Positions 1 to 10,999 of a DNA stretch of 64,000 nucleotides are shown here, in pieces. The notes beneath the pieces were generated by a model that was given only the letters and a program-made list of their open reading frames with translations, did no database searches and was not told where the DNA came from. The DNA comes from Ornithodoros turicata (taxonomy: Eukaryota > Arthropoda > Arachnida > Ixodida > Argasidae): assembly GCF_037126465.1 (NCBI RefSeq), contig NC_088202.1:29124213-29188212 (forward strand), written 5' to 3'. A program made the translations under genes and the position numbers. Numbering within the stretch: position 1 is the first letter of the stretch; the number at the start of each line of letters is the position of its first letter.

Positions 1-2470
1 TCCAGCCAATAACGCATGTCCCTGAGGGCTCCATTGTGCCTCAAAGACAAAGGGCTCTGGCACAAGGAGAGGAAAGTGTTAATTGGCAGGACACGGAAAC
101 GTGATTTCAGAGGAAGGATGCGTGCTTCGCAGTATAGTGCTTGGTTCGAGGTGTATTTAGGGAGGCCCAAACAATGACGTAGCGCCTTCCTCTCGATGAT
201 GAAGAGCCTTCTAAGGCGGTAATCAGGGAGGTGGGAGAAAAGGACGCAGCCGAATTCCAGGACAGGACGGATGTAGCACTTGTAAACGAGCAGGAGGGCG
301 TTTCTGCGCATCCCAATACGGGTGCTGGAGCAGCGATGGAGAAGGCTACATGCCTTCGTGGCTTTTTGGCTGACAACCTCCAGATGGTGGGCCCAGTCCA
401 AGTGTCCCTCATACCAGTCACCGAGGTATTTCAGCAGGTTCGTCTGGCGGATGGACCCGGAGGCACCCTTGAGATCGGTCGTCACAGGGCTCGAAGGGTA
501 CCTAGAGGGTGTGAAAAGGAGCACCGCGCACTTCTGAACGTTCAGCGAGAGGTGAACAGAGCGCATCCAGGCGGAAAGTGCGTTGAGGTACACTTGCAGC
601 TTCTCATATAGCAGGTGCAGCGACGGGGAAGAGGCAAAGAAGGCTATGTCATTAGCGTAGGTTATGGTGAGGATGTTCTGGTCGAAGGGCAGAGAGCTCA
701 TCAGGATATTAAAAAGCAGGGGTGACAGGACGGAGCCTTGGGGTACGCCTCTGTGCTGAGCTTGCTGCGAGGAGGTAAAGCGGCCGTCGGAACAGAAGAA
801 TGACCTCCCTGTAAGGAAGCTGTCGACCCAGGAGATGATGTAGGGGGGAACGCGCACCGAAGCCATTATGTGGAGTAGGACGCTGTGCTCCACGCTGTCA
901 TAAGCCTTAGCAACATCTAGTGCAACCAGGGCAGAGATATTTCCAGTCTCTCGTGCGTGGCGGATCTGGCTTTCAAGATTCACATGTGCCATCCAGATAG
1001 AGCATCGAGGGCGGAACCTAATCTGGCTATCATTGAGTACAGATGAGGCCTCTAAGTAAGACTCGAGCCGGCGGTGCAAAACGCGCTCTGTGGTCTTGCA
1101 AAGGACAGAAGTCAGTGCAATTGGGCGGACGTTGTCTATCTCCAGGCCCCTGGAGGGAACTTTCTTGATGACCGCCACTCTCGCAATTTTCCAGACACCG
1201 GGGATCCATGCGTGCTCCACGGATACGTTCGCGATATTTAAAAGTTCATGAGGGTGAGACGCCCACAAAGACTTCACCATTGCGCTGGTGATGCCATCCG
1301 GACCGGGTGCAGATCTAGGTAGGGAGCGCACGACAGCATCGAGCTCCTCTTCAGTTACAGGGAAGAAGCCAGATGGCGACGCTTGGGGAAAGGGAGGGCC
1401 ACGGGGAACTGCATTCCGGAAGCGTAGGGAGAGACGTTCGGCAACAGCTTCAAGCCTGGCTTTTGCGACGTCGTCAGGGGCGACAGAAAGCTCATTGCAT
1501 GAGGCGCTAGAGAAAGACCTCCGAATGTAAGCGATGTGCTTGTACAAGGCCTTCCTGCGCTTCGGGTGGGACAGGAAGGAGTTGCGGCTATTATAAAAGA
1601 CTTGCTTAGCGGCGGAGATGGTACGCTTGAAGACGGCCTTGAGGAATTGGTAGTTCTTCCAATTTGCATGGGACGTGTTTGAGAGAACCTGCTTCCAGGC
1701 GGCCTTGCGGCGGCGATAGGCTCTAGTGCATTCCTCGGACCACCAAGGCGCACAATTTGACGATGAGTGCCTCTCAAGGTGAAACGTAGCCGTCACTATT
1801 GAGCGCGAGAGTGCATCGGTAGCTCGGGAAGCGCGGTCCACGGCAGGTAGTCCAACACATTCGTCAAGGAGTAGGGCGAGGCTTGTTTGCTGCAGAGAGC
1901 GGCTACAGTGAGAGCGGACCGAGATAGTCTGTTTGTCATGCGTCGGAACTTCAAAGAAAATAGGGAGATGGTCGCTGTTCGAACCCCAATCAGACGTTTT
2001 TCACGACGACACCCGTACCGATGGGGAGCAGAGAGTGAGGTCGAGAACGGATCGCGTCGTCCCGCGTAGGAACGTTGGGGAGCCGTCATTCGCTAGAGAG
2101 AGATTACGCAGGCAGATCCAGTTCCAGAGCTCCCTACCGCATGCGTCAGTCTTGAGGCCCCATGTGGTGTGATGGGAGTTGAAGTCGCCGACGACGAGGA
2201 ACTGATGAGATGCGTTAACGAGGACATTGTGGAGGATAGAAGGTGATTGAAAGCCTGCCGGACAGTACACGTTCACTATCGTCAAAGATCCGCCACGAGG
2301 GGCGTAATCTGAACGGCAAGAGCTTCGCATGAGGGAGATGAGGTCTGAGATAACACACAAGAAGAATGCACCAGTTTTAAAGAGATAAGTGTTGCGAGGC
2401 CACCACCCTTGCCCGCAGGCCTGTCCAGGCTGTAGACCTGGAAGCCAGGGAAGAAAAAAGTGCGATGGGG
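1..2470 (-). mobile_element. LINE ORF2 (endonuclease + reverse transcriptase), degenerate, runs off the window
   Basis: This is a non-LTR retrotransposon polyprotein read on the minus strand. An AP-type endonuclease lies at about 2470-1930, with VGDFNSHH at about 2200 and SNSDHLPIF at about 1975. A linker reading APWWSEECTRAYRRRKAAW sits at about 1748. The reverse transcriptase (about 1330-1) shows APGPDGI, ALDVAKAYDSVEH, GVPQGSVLSPLLFN and YANDIAFFAS, where the usual YADD is YAND. From about 2300 to 1 one frame is open except for a single TGA at 2001-2003, which could be a decayed CGA arginine codon. A frameshift near 2300 separates the first endonuclease segment. The copy is 5' truncated near 2470 at a TTTC-rich stretch and continues beyond base 1. 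Family resemblance is to the Jockey/R1/I group; the exact clade is not determined. The asparagine in the catalytic box suggests the enzyme is dead. Confidence 0.9.
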
Positions 2471-2540
2471 GCTAACCAAGTTTCTCTCTTCGTTTCTTTC
2501 TTTCTTCAGTTCTTCTCTTGTTCGCATGACCACCTCGTCG

Positions 2541-3684
2541 CGCGAGCCCTTCTCCTCCTCACTCCTGACTGTCCTGTTGGGCCACTAGAAGTTGTCCATG
2601 GGCCAACAACCTGTTTTGATAGTTAATCAAAATATTCAAGTGGATCATAAAAATTCCTCATGAGTCTTGTTGAACTTTTTGATCGGGTCCGCTGCTTTCG
2701 CTGGCTATGAATTTTGACACTCCCCGCTCTTGTCCAGGCTCGTAGCCAAGGCTGGTCGAGGCAACGGCGATTATACCGTGGTATGGTATGGGCATCTATG
2801 CACCCGAATTACAATGTGGACGAACGTGGTGACTGCGTCCTACACGTTGCGTCCGTGTCCTTTCTGCGTTTCGTGCCCTGTTTGTAGAATATCTCACTGT
2901 TCCAGTAATGGATTACGGCTGTATGTTACTCCTCCAAAAACGTGGTGACGGCGTCCGTGCAGTGCCTCTGTTTATTCTCCCCAATTTCGGGGTTTCAGTA
3001 ATGGGCAACGTCTGTTTTTTACTATTCCAAACAACACTTTTTTGCGTTATTTCCAACGTATGCTTATGGGTTTCTTTTTTTTTCTTTTTGCATGCCTAGG
3101 TATACGTTGCTAACTCCCTATACAGCCGTTATGCGCAATGTACATGGCCGTTTGTTCAGTGTACCGTTCATGTGTTTCGTGTTTGAGCACAGGTCTTGTT
3201 TTCTAATAATTACTGTGGCTATTAATTGCGCTATGATATCCGCTAAGATAAGTGGCGGAGCAGAGTCCTGGTGCGACACCGACGGCTGGTGCAATATGGC
3301 GTTCCCCTCGTCCCTACGTCCCAGTTTCAGAGGTTTCCTTCTAGCATACTCCTTAAGATTTCCATGATGAGTGCAGAGAGAGCGCATCCACCACACTGTC
3401 CCAACGCGCACTAAAAGTTTACCGCTTTTACTATGAATTAAAAAGTCATCCCATTTCCGTTATTCTGTGTCCCTGATTAGTTCGGTAACTATAATCATCG
3501 CACTGAAGTCAGTATACGTACCTATACACCAGAAATACGTCGACGACGACGATCAAAGGCAATAGGAAAAGCAAAACATACACATGTTTTCCAGACAACT
3601 CCAAAAACGCGCCCCAACTGCCGCGGTGGCGCTATGTGTTGTTCAAAAAACGTATTAGCTAAACTGACCTACTGGGTATCGAAA
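2541..3684. other. Intergenic stretch, nothing recognised
   Basis: No reading frame with recognisable domains, no tandem array and no clear inverted repeat were found. Short T-rich runs occur near 3070. The only frames are short and overlap on both strands. Confidence 0.5.
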
Positions 3685-4010
3685 CCCCAGATGAAAAATT
3701 TTCCAACTGGGACCAGTTCAAACTGGGACCAGGTCAAATCCAGTTTGCAACTGATCCCAGCTTGAACTGGTCCCAGTTCAATGACACAGTTTGAGCTGCT
3801 CCCAGTTTGAACTGGGACCAGTTCAAAACCAGTTGGCAGCTTGTCCCAGCTTGAACTGGTCCCTGTTCAATAAACCAGTTTGTAGCTGGTCCCAGCTTGA
3901 ACCGGTCCCAGTTCAATAAACCAGCTTGAACTGGACCACTTCAAAAACCAGTTTGCAGCTGGTCCCACCTTGGACTGGTCCCAGTTCAAAATACCAGCTA
4001 GCAACTGGTC
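3685..4010. repeat. Tandem array, about 46-bp unit, AACTGG/CCAGTT-rich
   Basis: Six to seven degenerate copies of a unit of about 45-46 bases alternate AACTGGTCCCAGTTCA and CCAGTTTGTAGCTGGTCCC, so each unit is itself partly palindromic. The left edge reads CCCCAGATGAAAAATT, which resembles the CCCAGGCGAAAA edge of the arrays near 4418, 6087 and 15966. Frames through the array on both strands are products of the repeat and not genes. Confidence 0.8.
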
Positions 4011-4417
4011 GTAGCCGAAATAGCAAGTTTGGAAATGATTTCTCCTCTAAGCGGAACTGGGAGCTACTCGGGAGCTTATCTGGGTTGCCATGATGAAACC
4101 CACAGATGCAGCATGATTCTGAAATAAACATGAATTATTTTATTGTGCACTTCTGAAACACACATTTTGTATTTCGCCGATACAGTTTCTCACTGACTTT
4201 ACAGGAACGGTTGAGGAAAACGGGAAGCATTCAGGGCAGCCGGGGAAGCCGTCATCAGTTGATTTGCTTGGTATGGAACTGCAGGAGACTGTATCATACA
4301 TAATTAATTTAGTTCAATACACGCATATGCAGACACTCACCTTTCCTGTGTATTCCTCCCCCCCCCCCCCTTACATGGGGCGCTTGCAGAGCCCGACTTA
4401 TTGCTTCACAGTCGTTC

Positions 4418-6087
4418 CCCAGGCAGAAATCTGGAATGGGACCATTTCAAAATGGTTTAACGAACTGCTCCCACTCTGGTCCCACCCTGGTAATCGTCCC
4501 ACTCTGGTCCCACCCTGGTGATGGTCCCACTCGGGTCCCACTTGCCAAGTGGTCCCATGGGGGACCAGTTCGTTAAACCACTTCAGAATGGGACCACTCT
4601 GGAGTGGGACCACTTCAAAGTGGTTTTTGGACAGGTCCCACTTAGTGAGTGGGACCATCTTCACGATGGTCCCACTTGGAGTGGAACCAGTGAAATTGAT
4701 CCAGTGGTCCCCTCTGCTAAGTGGTCCGGGATCCGGCCACTTAGCAGCTAGGACCACTGAATGCATGACCGAAAATAATGCGTAGAAATGCACATATTGC
4801 TCAAGTAAGTGCCGTTTATTCTGCTAAAAGCATACACTGAGCAGAAAGAAATAATCAATACGTCTCTACATGTACATACTACGTAGTATAAGTCTGATCA
4901 CTCACTGTGTCTGGACAAAGCATATGCCTGACTGTGCGATGCACTCACTGACCACAGGGAGCTTTCGTCTATTGGCCACCTCACATCTTGTATTTTCTCA
5001 GAGAAGATGACACATGACACTCCTGTGTTCTATGCAGGTCGCGACATACACCCCCTTCCCACCGTACGTTCGGAATCTTCTTATCCTGTTTCTCTTCAAG
5101 TTCCTCCTAAGTTTATAAAATGAAACATCTAATTAATAGTAATCAAAACATCACGGTCATCACTCATACCTGCAAACATTCACGACGTGCAGTCCGATTG
5201 GCGTTTCACAGTGCGCTCTTGCCCCTACGCCTTTTACGTTTTCTTGGCGTCAAAACTCTTCCGGGAAATCGACAATGTGTTGCACAGAAACCACTGTCAT
5301 CGCATTGTCTTACAAAGCGCACTGAAACACACGCAAATACTGCACATGATGGAGATACATCATCCTTGCGACGGCAACGGAAGACAAAATCAACTTGCTG
5401 CGACGCGTCCAAGTTTCAACTGCCACCTGCCAGTCTTGCCTGCCCTCTCGCCCTCTCCTCTCCCTCTCGCCGAGCCGCCGTGGCGTCTTCACATCGCATC
5501 AGCCTCTGCAATTACCCTTTCTTCTTTTTTCGTTGTCTTTCTTCTAGTTATTTAGTTTAATTTTTGTTGTTGTTGAGATGTATTTTTTTACATTTCTCTG
5601 GTACTTAATATGTCATGATATTCATGCACATTCAGATGAGAATATGTGCACGAATTGGAGTTACAGGGATATAGTATATATTTGATCGCAGAGGCGCGCA
5701 CCTGGATAAACAGCAATAAAAAGAGGTCATGCATGTGCTAAAATAGATCAGAGTAATAGATCAAACAAAACCAGAAGGATATATGGCAAGTGTGGACAAG
5801 ATGAAATCTCAAAGGGGGAAGCTGGGAAGCAGCCCAATTTGGAGTCTCAACTTCTCAAGTGACCATTTTGGGAACAAAATGGTACCTGTGAGGCTCCTGT
5901 TCGGAACTATCTGAGACCAGGGTGGTACCACTGATGTCAGCAAAGTGGAACCAGCCACCCCACTTGGGAATCCAGCAGGGACCATCCACATTCAACTGGA
6001 ACCATTCCGGGACCATCAAACGTCCGACTGGAACCAGTCCAGATTCAACTGGAACCATTCTGGGACCAGTCCAGATTTTCGCCTGGG
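4418..6087. mobile_element. Putative non-autonomous element with inverted terminal arrays (GGGACC/GGAACC-rich)
   Basis: The left end reads CCCAGGCAGAAATCTGG and the right end, reverse-complemented, reads CCCAGGCGAAAATCTGG. Just inside each end is an array of short degenerate units rich in GGGACCA and TGGTCCC (about 4435-4760 and 5850-6075). The middle (about 4770-5810) has no recognisable gene; it holds an open 146-codon frame at 5120-5560 without known motifs. I could not find a matching target-site duplication, so the two ends might belong to separate insertions. The pattern of similar inverted ends plus subterminal arrays matches foldback-type MITEs. Confidence 0.45.
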
Positions 6088-6099
6088 TCTGTGTACCAA

Positions 6100-7552
6100 T
6101 GAAGCACAATATTACTTAACCAAAACATGAATTGAAAGGCACAACTATTCCACAACGGACTCACATTCTTTTTCGGTCCCACGCCAGGGATGGGACACTC
6201 CCATTGATCGCAATGGGGACGTTTTTCGTGCAGCAGCAACGCCAAATACGACCCCAGTGGTTGCAAAACCAATTCTGCGCATGCGTATTCGCCAAGATTT
6301 TGGATAAGGCGGCGAGTAGCGCATTCATCCGAGGACGCTGTTTTTCATGCTTATCCAACATGGCGGATCGCTCTGCGGCCTCTCCGGTGCTGGGGTTCTG
6401 TGCCTTTCATTAATTATTCTACTGGTTTACGAGGACGTCAGAAAGTGACAAAAGACAGATATCGGAACGGAAACACTGTATTCATCAAGCTTACTCATAG
6501 ATATGCAAATATGATGCCACTGCTTTTCTCGAAATCGCTGCACAGGCGTTGCAAGATAGCATAATTACATAGTTTACAAACACATCACAGGGTTTCTTCG
6601 CAACAAGTCTCTTCTGGAGGAGGCACGCTTTGTGACTTGCTCTCCAGTATCATGAAGCTTGGCATTCAGGCGGTCTTGCAAGGTTCTTTGGCATGCCCAA
6701 TGTGGATTTCCGTACGTACACAACGCTTTCTGGAAAGCAGTTTCGGTGCTCTGCATCCCGAAAGACCTGAAAATAATCGATCAAATGTGAATCCTGCAAT
6801 TCCGGTTTCCGCACGTACTAACTACCTTTGCAGAGATACGAGTATTCTTATTCTTACCAGTGCGATTTTGCTTGGCGTATATCCGTGTATCCGGAACTGG
6901 TGTCTATCACATCTGTGCAATACAAAATCGGACAACAATTCACGCACCCACCCAGGCACATTCATCATAACTCATAATATTTTTACGGTTGCTTACTTTG
7001 AAAAACACAGGTTGATACAAAGCGCACACTAACGCACTAGCTTCCACCTTCCAGTGCTGCCACTCCAACGGTCAACGGTGCAAAGCTCGCGCTCAATGTT
7101 TCGGATTGCTTGCTGGCGGTTGAAAGGTTGAAAGGAATGTGACCATGTGACACACATTCTAAATCGAAGAAAACGAGTTTACTCAAACAAACGTAGGCTC
7201 GCACTTTGTTCAGTTGTTCTAGAAGAAGTACACCTATTAAGTGGGGTTTTGTTTTCATAATGAAGAAGTCTTGCGAAGTGATGGCGCCCCAATCGATACT
7301 ACCGTGGCGACACACTTGGCGCGGCCGCGAAACTCTCCCAGTGGCCCTCCTGTGCCCACGCCACGAATACTCTGGCGAGCTATGCGGGTTCGAGAGCAAC
7401 CCGTGTATTCCGTGTGAAGGATCTGAAACACGAGAATGGACGTGCGTCAAAAGGGGGAATGCGCAGGCTAACTGGTACATGATAATTAAAAGAACAAAAA
7501 CCAAGAGACACGTTTCACAACGTACGGTGCGCAAAAAGTTGCTTTGTTAATG
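6100..7552. other. Intergenic stretch, nothing recognised
   Basis: No domain-bearing frame is seen. A 165-codon minus-strand frame at 7037-7534 begins with a hydrophobic stretch resembling a secretion signal, but it has no other support, so I do not call it a gene. Confidence 0.4.
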
Positions 7553-7739
7553 TTAAGGCTACGGTCCCACTCATCACCCGAAAAGTGTCATTTTCAGTCA
7601 AAGGTTACACGGCTTCTCGGCAACTTACGTGAAATATGTTGGTACCGTTGGAAAGCTTGTTCTCTGGGCAAGCTAAGCCAAGAGCTCGTTTTTTTATGTG
7701 ATGATTAGCTGTGGCGTTATAAAGCGAGAAGGACGACCA

Positions 7740-7910
7740 TGTGGCGGCCCGTGTGTGATGACGAAGACGTGCCTCTGCTGCCACGCGCTACGGCGCTGGC
7801 ACGGCAGTTCTACCGGCACCGTCCTAGTGTGAGGCCACGACCATCTTCCCGCTTGGACATACCATCATCGCCGGACAGGACTCATGTAGAGGGACACCAC
7901 CTCCTCTACA
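7740..7910 (+). repeat. 5' LTR of the TRIM-like element
   Basis: 171 bp, TG...CA termini, identical by eye to the copy at 8581-8751. Confidence 0.93.
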
Positions 7911-7911
7911 T

Positions 7912-7928
7912 TTGGTGACCCGAACAAC
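7912..7928 (+). promoter_or_regulatory. Primer-binding site
   Basis: TTGGTGACCCGAACAAC directly follows the 5' LTR. TGGTGACCC is complementary to a tRNA 3' end of the form GGGTCACCA. The tRNA identity was not resolved. Confidence 0.75.
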
Positions 7929-8567
7929 GAACACCATGTTTGGCATAATTCGGCCAAGCACCATCCCAAATTACTGCAAGCCCACCTCCGAAGGTACGGT
8001 GCAACGTTCTACCGAGGAACCGCTAGGCGACGACGTCAATTCACCGCGGCTCCACTCATCGCGTCGCGGTACGCCGCTTGCGGCTGCATGGCCCCATCCT
8101 CATCGTCATGCCAGTCCCAAGAACCCTGCCCGCCTTGCCTTCCCACCAGGCTTCGATACAGGGTGCTGGCAGCCCATCCAATGGCGCTCAAGAGGCACCG
8201 GGACCAACGTTCCACCGGGGACACGCACGGAGGCCACCGATTTCTACTCCCGGTCTCCCCGTGCTTCGCGATGGCCCTCCCCGGCACTCTTCTTGGCGAC
8301 ACTACGAGCTCACCGCTCACGAACCGGTCGCGGTTCTGTCGCCCCATCCTGCATTACGTTCTGCCTACCTGCCTACTCTGCTCTCCGCTTCGGCCCGCCC
8401 CTGGAACCCTCCCGGCCAGCTCTTGTCCGCACCGTTCATCCCGCCACTTCTGCCCACTCATCACAAGACGCAAGACCAGCCGTCCCTGTACTGCGTGTCG
8501 CCCGTCTTCCTCCTCTTCCTGTATCGACGCGGAATCTCAACCGCCAGCTCTACACCGCTCCGCGTCT

Positions 8568-8580
8568 GAGGGGGGAGTGA
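8568..8580 (+). promoter_or_regulatory. Polypurine tract
   Basis: GAGGGGGGAGTGA ends exactly where the 3' LTR begins, as expected for the plus-strand primer of an LTR retrotransposon. Confidence 0.75.
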
Positions 8581-8751
8581 TGTGGCGGCCCGTGTGTGAT
8601 GACGAAGACGTGCCTCTGCTGCCACGCGCTACGGCGCTGGCACGGCAGTTCTACCGGCACCGTCCTAGTGTGAGGCCACGACCATCTTCCCGCTTGGACA
8701 TACCATCATCGCCGGACAGGACTCATGTAGAGGGACACCACCTCCTCTACA
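8581..8751 (+). repeat. 3' LTR of the TRIM-like element
   Basis: 171 bp, identical by eye to 7740-7910 and followed by the target duplication ACCA. Confidence 0.93.
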
Positions 8752-9401
8752 ACCATACCTTCCATTTTAGGTGTTTTTCAGTCAAGGATGATGCGAATAC
8801 GAAAAGAGATAGCGCTGTCATCCTTTTTTCAAAGTGACGTTGCACAGTAAGCAAAAGAAAGTCAAGAACGTTTTTACTCGCGTAAAGCGTCATTAATTGA
8901 TTATTGCCTATCAAATTTAAGAAAAAAACGCTACTTTTACACTTGCCATAAAAGGCTATTCTGTACTTATTCTCGGCTGAAAATATGATCAGCGGGCGGG
9001 TAATTATCAGCAGGAGTGATGTCCAAAGTTTTATCGCAAATGAAAGAATAATAAATAAACTAGTGTGGTTCAAAATCGCACACCTAAATACACAGAAACG
9101 CAGAAAATGTGGTGACTAGCGACATCTGCCGTACGCGTTTGAAACCACCTACAGCTTCGCGTTGCAAGAGGTTGCCGAGAGATGGCACGGGTTCCTATGT
9201 GCTGATCACGTGATCACGTAGCGGTTCTCTGACCTCCCTGACTTACGAAACGTTGGTCCCGTGCGTGATTCCGTATACGCAGGTTCCTGGCGCGTGTATT
9301 TTTGTTGATCGTACGGTTATATTGTGTCCGTTTGGCTGAATTTCGTGCTGAGGAGTTGCATTATTCTCCGTTGGGTGTGCCCTGCGCCCTGTCCCTTCGG
9401 T

Positions 9402-9520
9402 CGGCAGTTAGGTAGCGGAGTACCGCTATTCGCTACTCCTCTGAAACGCCGCTACTCATTCCGAAACGTAGCGCGGTACCGCTACCGGAAGGAAATATGT
9501 ACCGGCGCTACTGCCAAGCT
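9402..9520. repeat. GTAGCGG/GGTACCGCTAC-rich array, probable end of a degenerate hAT-like element
   Basis: The array begins near CAGTTAGGTAGCGGAGTACCGC and consists of short inverted GTAGCGGTA/TACCGCTAC units. A second small cluster sits at 9787-9812. The organisation resembles the complete hAT-like elements in this window, but no matching far end or duplication was found. Confidence 0.4.
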
Positions 9521-9870
9521 GCCTCGTAAGATATTTTTTTAATGACGAACATGTAACCATGATGAGTAGAGCCCACACAACGCTTAGGCAATAAAATATT
9601 GTTTTATGCAGGAACAAGAACCATGAAAAATGTCGATACCAGCTCTGAACTTTATTATAGGCAGAATAAGAGCGTACAGAAATTAGAAAATATCACTTTA
9701 GTCATGCCGGATTGTGACACGGATACTGCCTTGTCGAAGTGAAATGGCGTGGAATACGAGTTACTTCTTTTGTCTCGCCCACTAAAGTAGCCGGAAAGTA
9801 GCGGTAGCAGCATCAGACACATTACCAAAATTTTTTCTATTAATTATCTATTAATTAATCTATTTTTACT

Positions 9871-10403
9871 TTTTCAAATAAACTTTGAAAATTGCCAAGT
9901 GAACCTCACTTTTTCACAGAAATATGAAGTCCTCCAGGGGATAACGACAGGCCCCCCCAAAAAATTAGTACAAACTCGGCTTTAGCCCCGCCTGCTTGAT
10001 TGTCACAAAGGAGAGCCCGCGGTATTTGAGGGGAGAGGGGGAAGTGCTCCCGCCTTTCGTTTTACCCGTGGTTTTACCTAGAGTTTTACCTTCCTTTGGG
10101 CCGCGTTGACCTTGATGCTGGTGACAACCCTCTTATCACAAAGAATACAACCGTCCTTATCATAAGGGCCAAAACAAAGGCGGGGACACTTTCTCGTCTA
10201 GACTTAGATTTCGTGTACGGTTCTCTGCGAAAATCAAGCAGGCGGGGCTACAGCGTGATTTTTACTTTTTTTTTCGACTATTTCTGTTGCGATACTGTGC
10301 ATAGTCTTTGTTGAGTCTGCGGTTATCAGTGGAGGACATCATATTCTTGTAAAAAAAAAAAGTTTGGTTCGCTTGGCAATTTTCAAAGTTCAATTGAAAA
10401 AAA
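9871..10403. mobile_element. Foldback MITE with long imperfect inverted arms
   Basis: The left arm (about 9871-10005) and the right arm (about 10230-10403) are reverse complements over most of their length. Matching landmarks are AACTTTGAAAATTGCC, ATATGAAGTCCTCCA and TAGCCCCGCCTGCTTGATT. The ends are A/T-rich, and I could not settle a target duplication. No coding sequence lies inside. Confidence 0.65.
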
Positions 10404-10789
10404 AAATTTTTTTCCCGCAATTATTGTCCAAAGCCTTCTGTATTCCGGCATTGCATGATCTCGAAAAGCTTCCGTGAAACGTTCCTTCCATCTCCAACGT
10501 CCTTGACTCTTGCAAGTGAACATGTACGCCTCCTTACATATGTGGCTTCCCAGCTAATAGTTCTTCTTATGAAGCCACAAAAACGTGGTAGTTAGTCGTT
10601 AGTCAGTTAAATAACTTAATAAAATAAAAATAAAAACCTTGTATTTCTGTAACCATGTCAACTGTTTTACATGGCATATCGTATCACCAAAAATGCAATT
10701 CATCTTCCTGAAGTTGTACAAGTTGATGCATAACTTTCCCATCAAGACAAGAAGAAAAAAAAGGGTGCCGCGGAAAATGTGTGATCAAC

Positions 10790-10910
10790 GGCATTTAGAC
10801 ACGACCGAGCTACGGCAGACGAGGACAGTACGTAAAGGACAGAAAAGCACCACACCGCCCTTTTCCGCATTGTCCTCGTCTGCCGTGGCTCCGTCGCGTC
10901 TGAAATGTCA
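10790..10910. repeat. Hairpin-forming inverted repeat, arms about 40 bp
   Basis: The left arm contains ACGGCAGACGAGGACA (near 10812) and the right arm its reverse complement TGTCCTCGTCTGCCGT (near 10871). Similarity extends outward to CATTTAGAC/CATTTCAGAC. The loop is about 35 bases. This may be a small MITE. Confidence 0.6.
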
Positions 10911-10999
10911 TACCAACCCAACACAGCGTTGTTAGACAACGACATTTGTTTGCGAGATATACACTAACACAACTACGTGGGGGCTTGAGTGTCTGCCCC

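Larger units (their letters stand above)
7740..8751 (+). mobile_element. Miniature LTR retrotransposon (TRIM-like), 1012 bp, complete
   Basis: Two 171-bp direct repeats that read identical (7740-7910 and 8581-8751) begin TG and end CA. The element is flanked by the 4-bp target duplication ACCA (7736-7739 and 8752-8755). A primer-binding site starts one base after the left repeat (TTGGTGACCCGAAC at 7912-7925; TGG pairs with a tRNA CCA end). A purine tract (8568-8580) abuts the right repeat. The internal 670 bases are GC-rich and hold no gag, protease, reverse transcriptase or integrase motif; the 222-codon open frame at 7912-8580 starts at TTG in the primer site and looks non-coding. It must have been mobilised by another element, probably of Ty3/Gypsy type (inference from duplication length and primer site). 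Identical LTRs imply a recent insertion. Confidence 0.92.

Noticed and set aside
5120..5560. 146-codon plus-strand frame inside the element 4418-6087
   Set aside because: Serine- and arginine-rich from simple sequence, open on several frames, no motif.
7037..7534. 165-codon minus-strand frame with hydrophobic N-terminus, resembling a secreted peptide
   Set aside because: Only the leader-like start supports it; the remainder has no pattern, and the plus strand is also open over the same bases.
7912..8580. 222-codon frame filling the interior of the miniature LTR element
   Set aside because: It starts at TTG in the primer-binding site; GC-rich sequence has few stops in any frame and three frames are open; no gag or pol motif.
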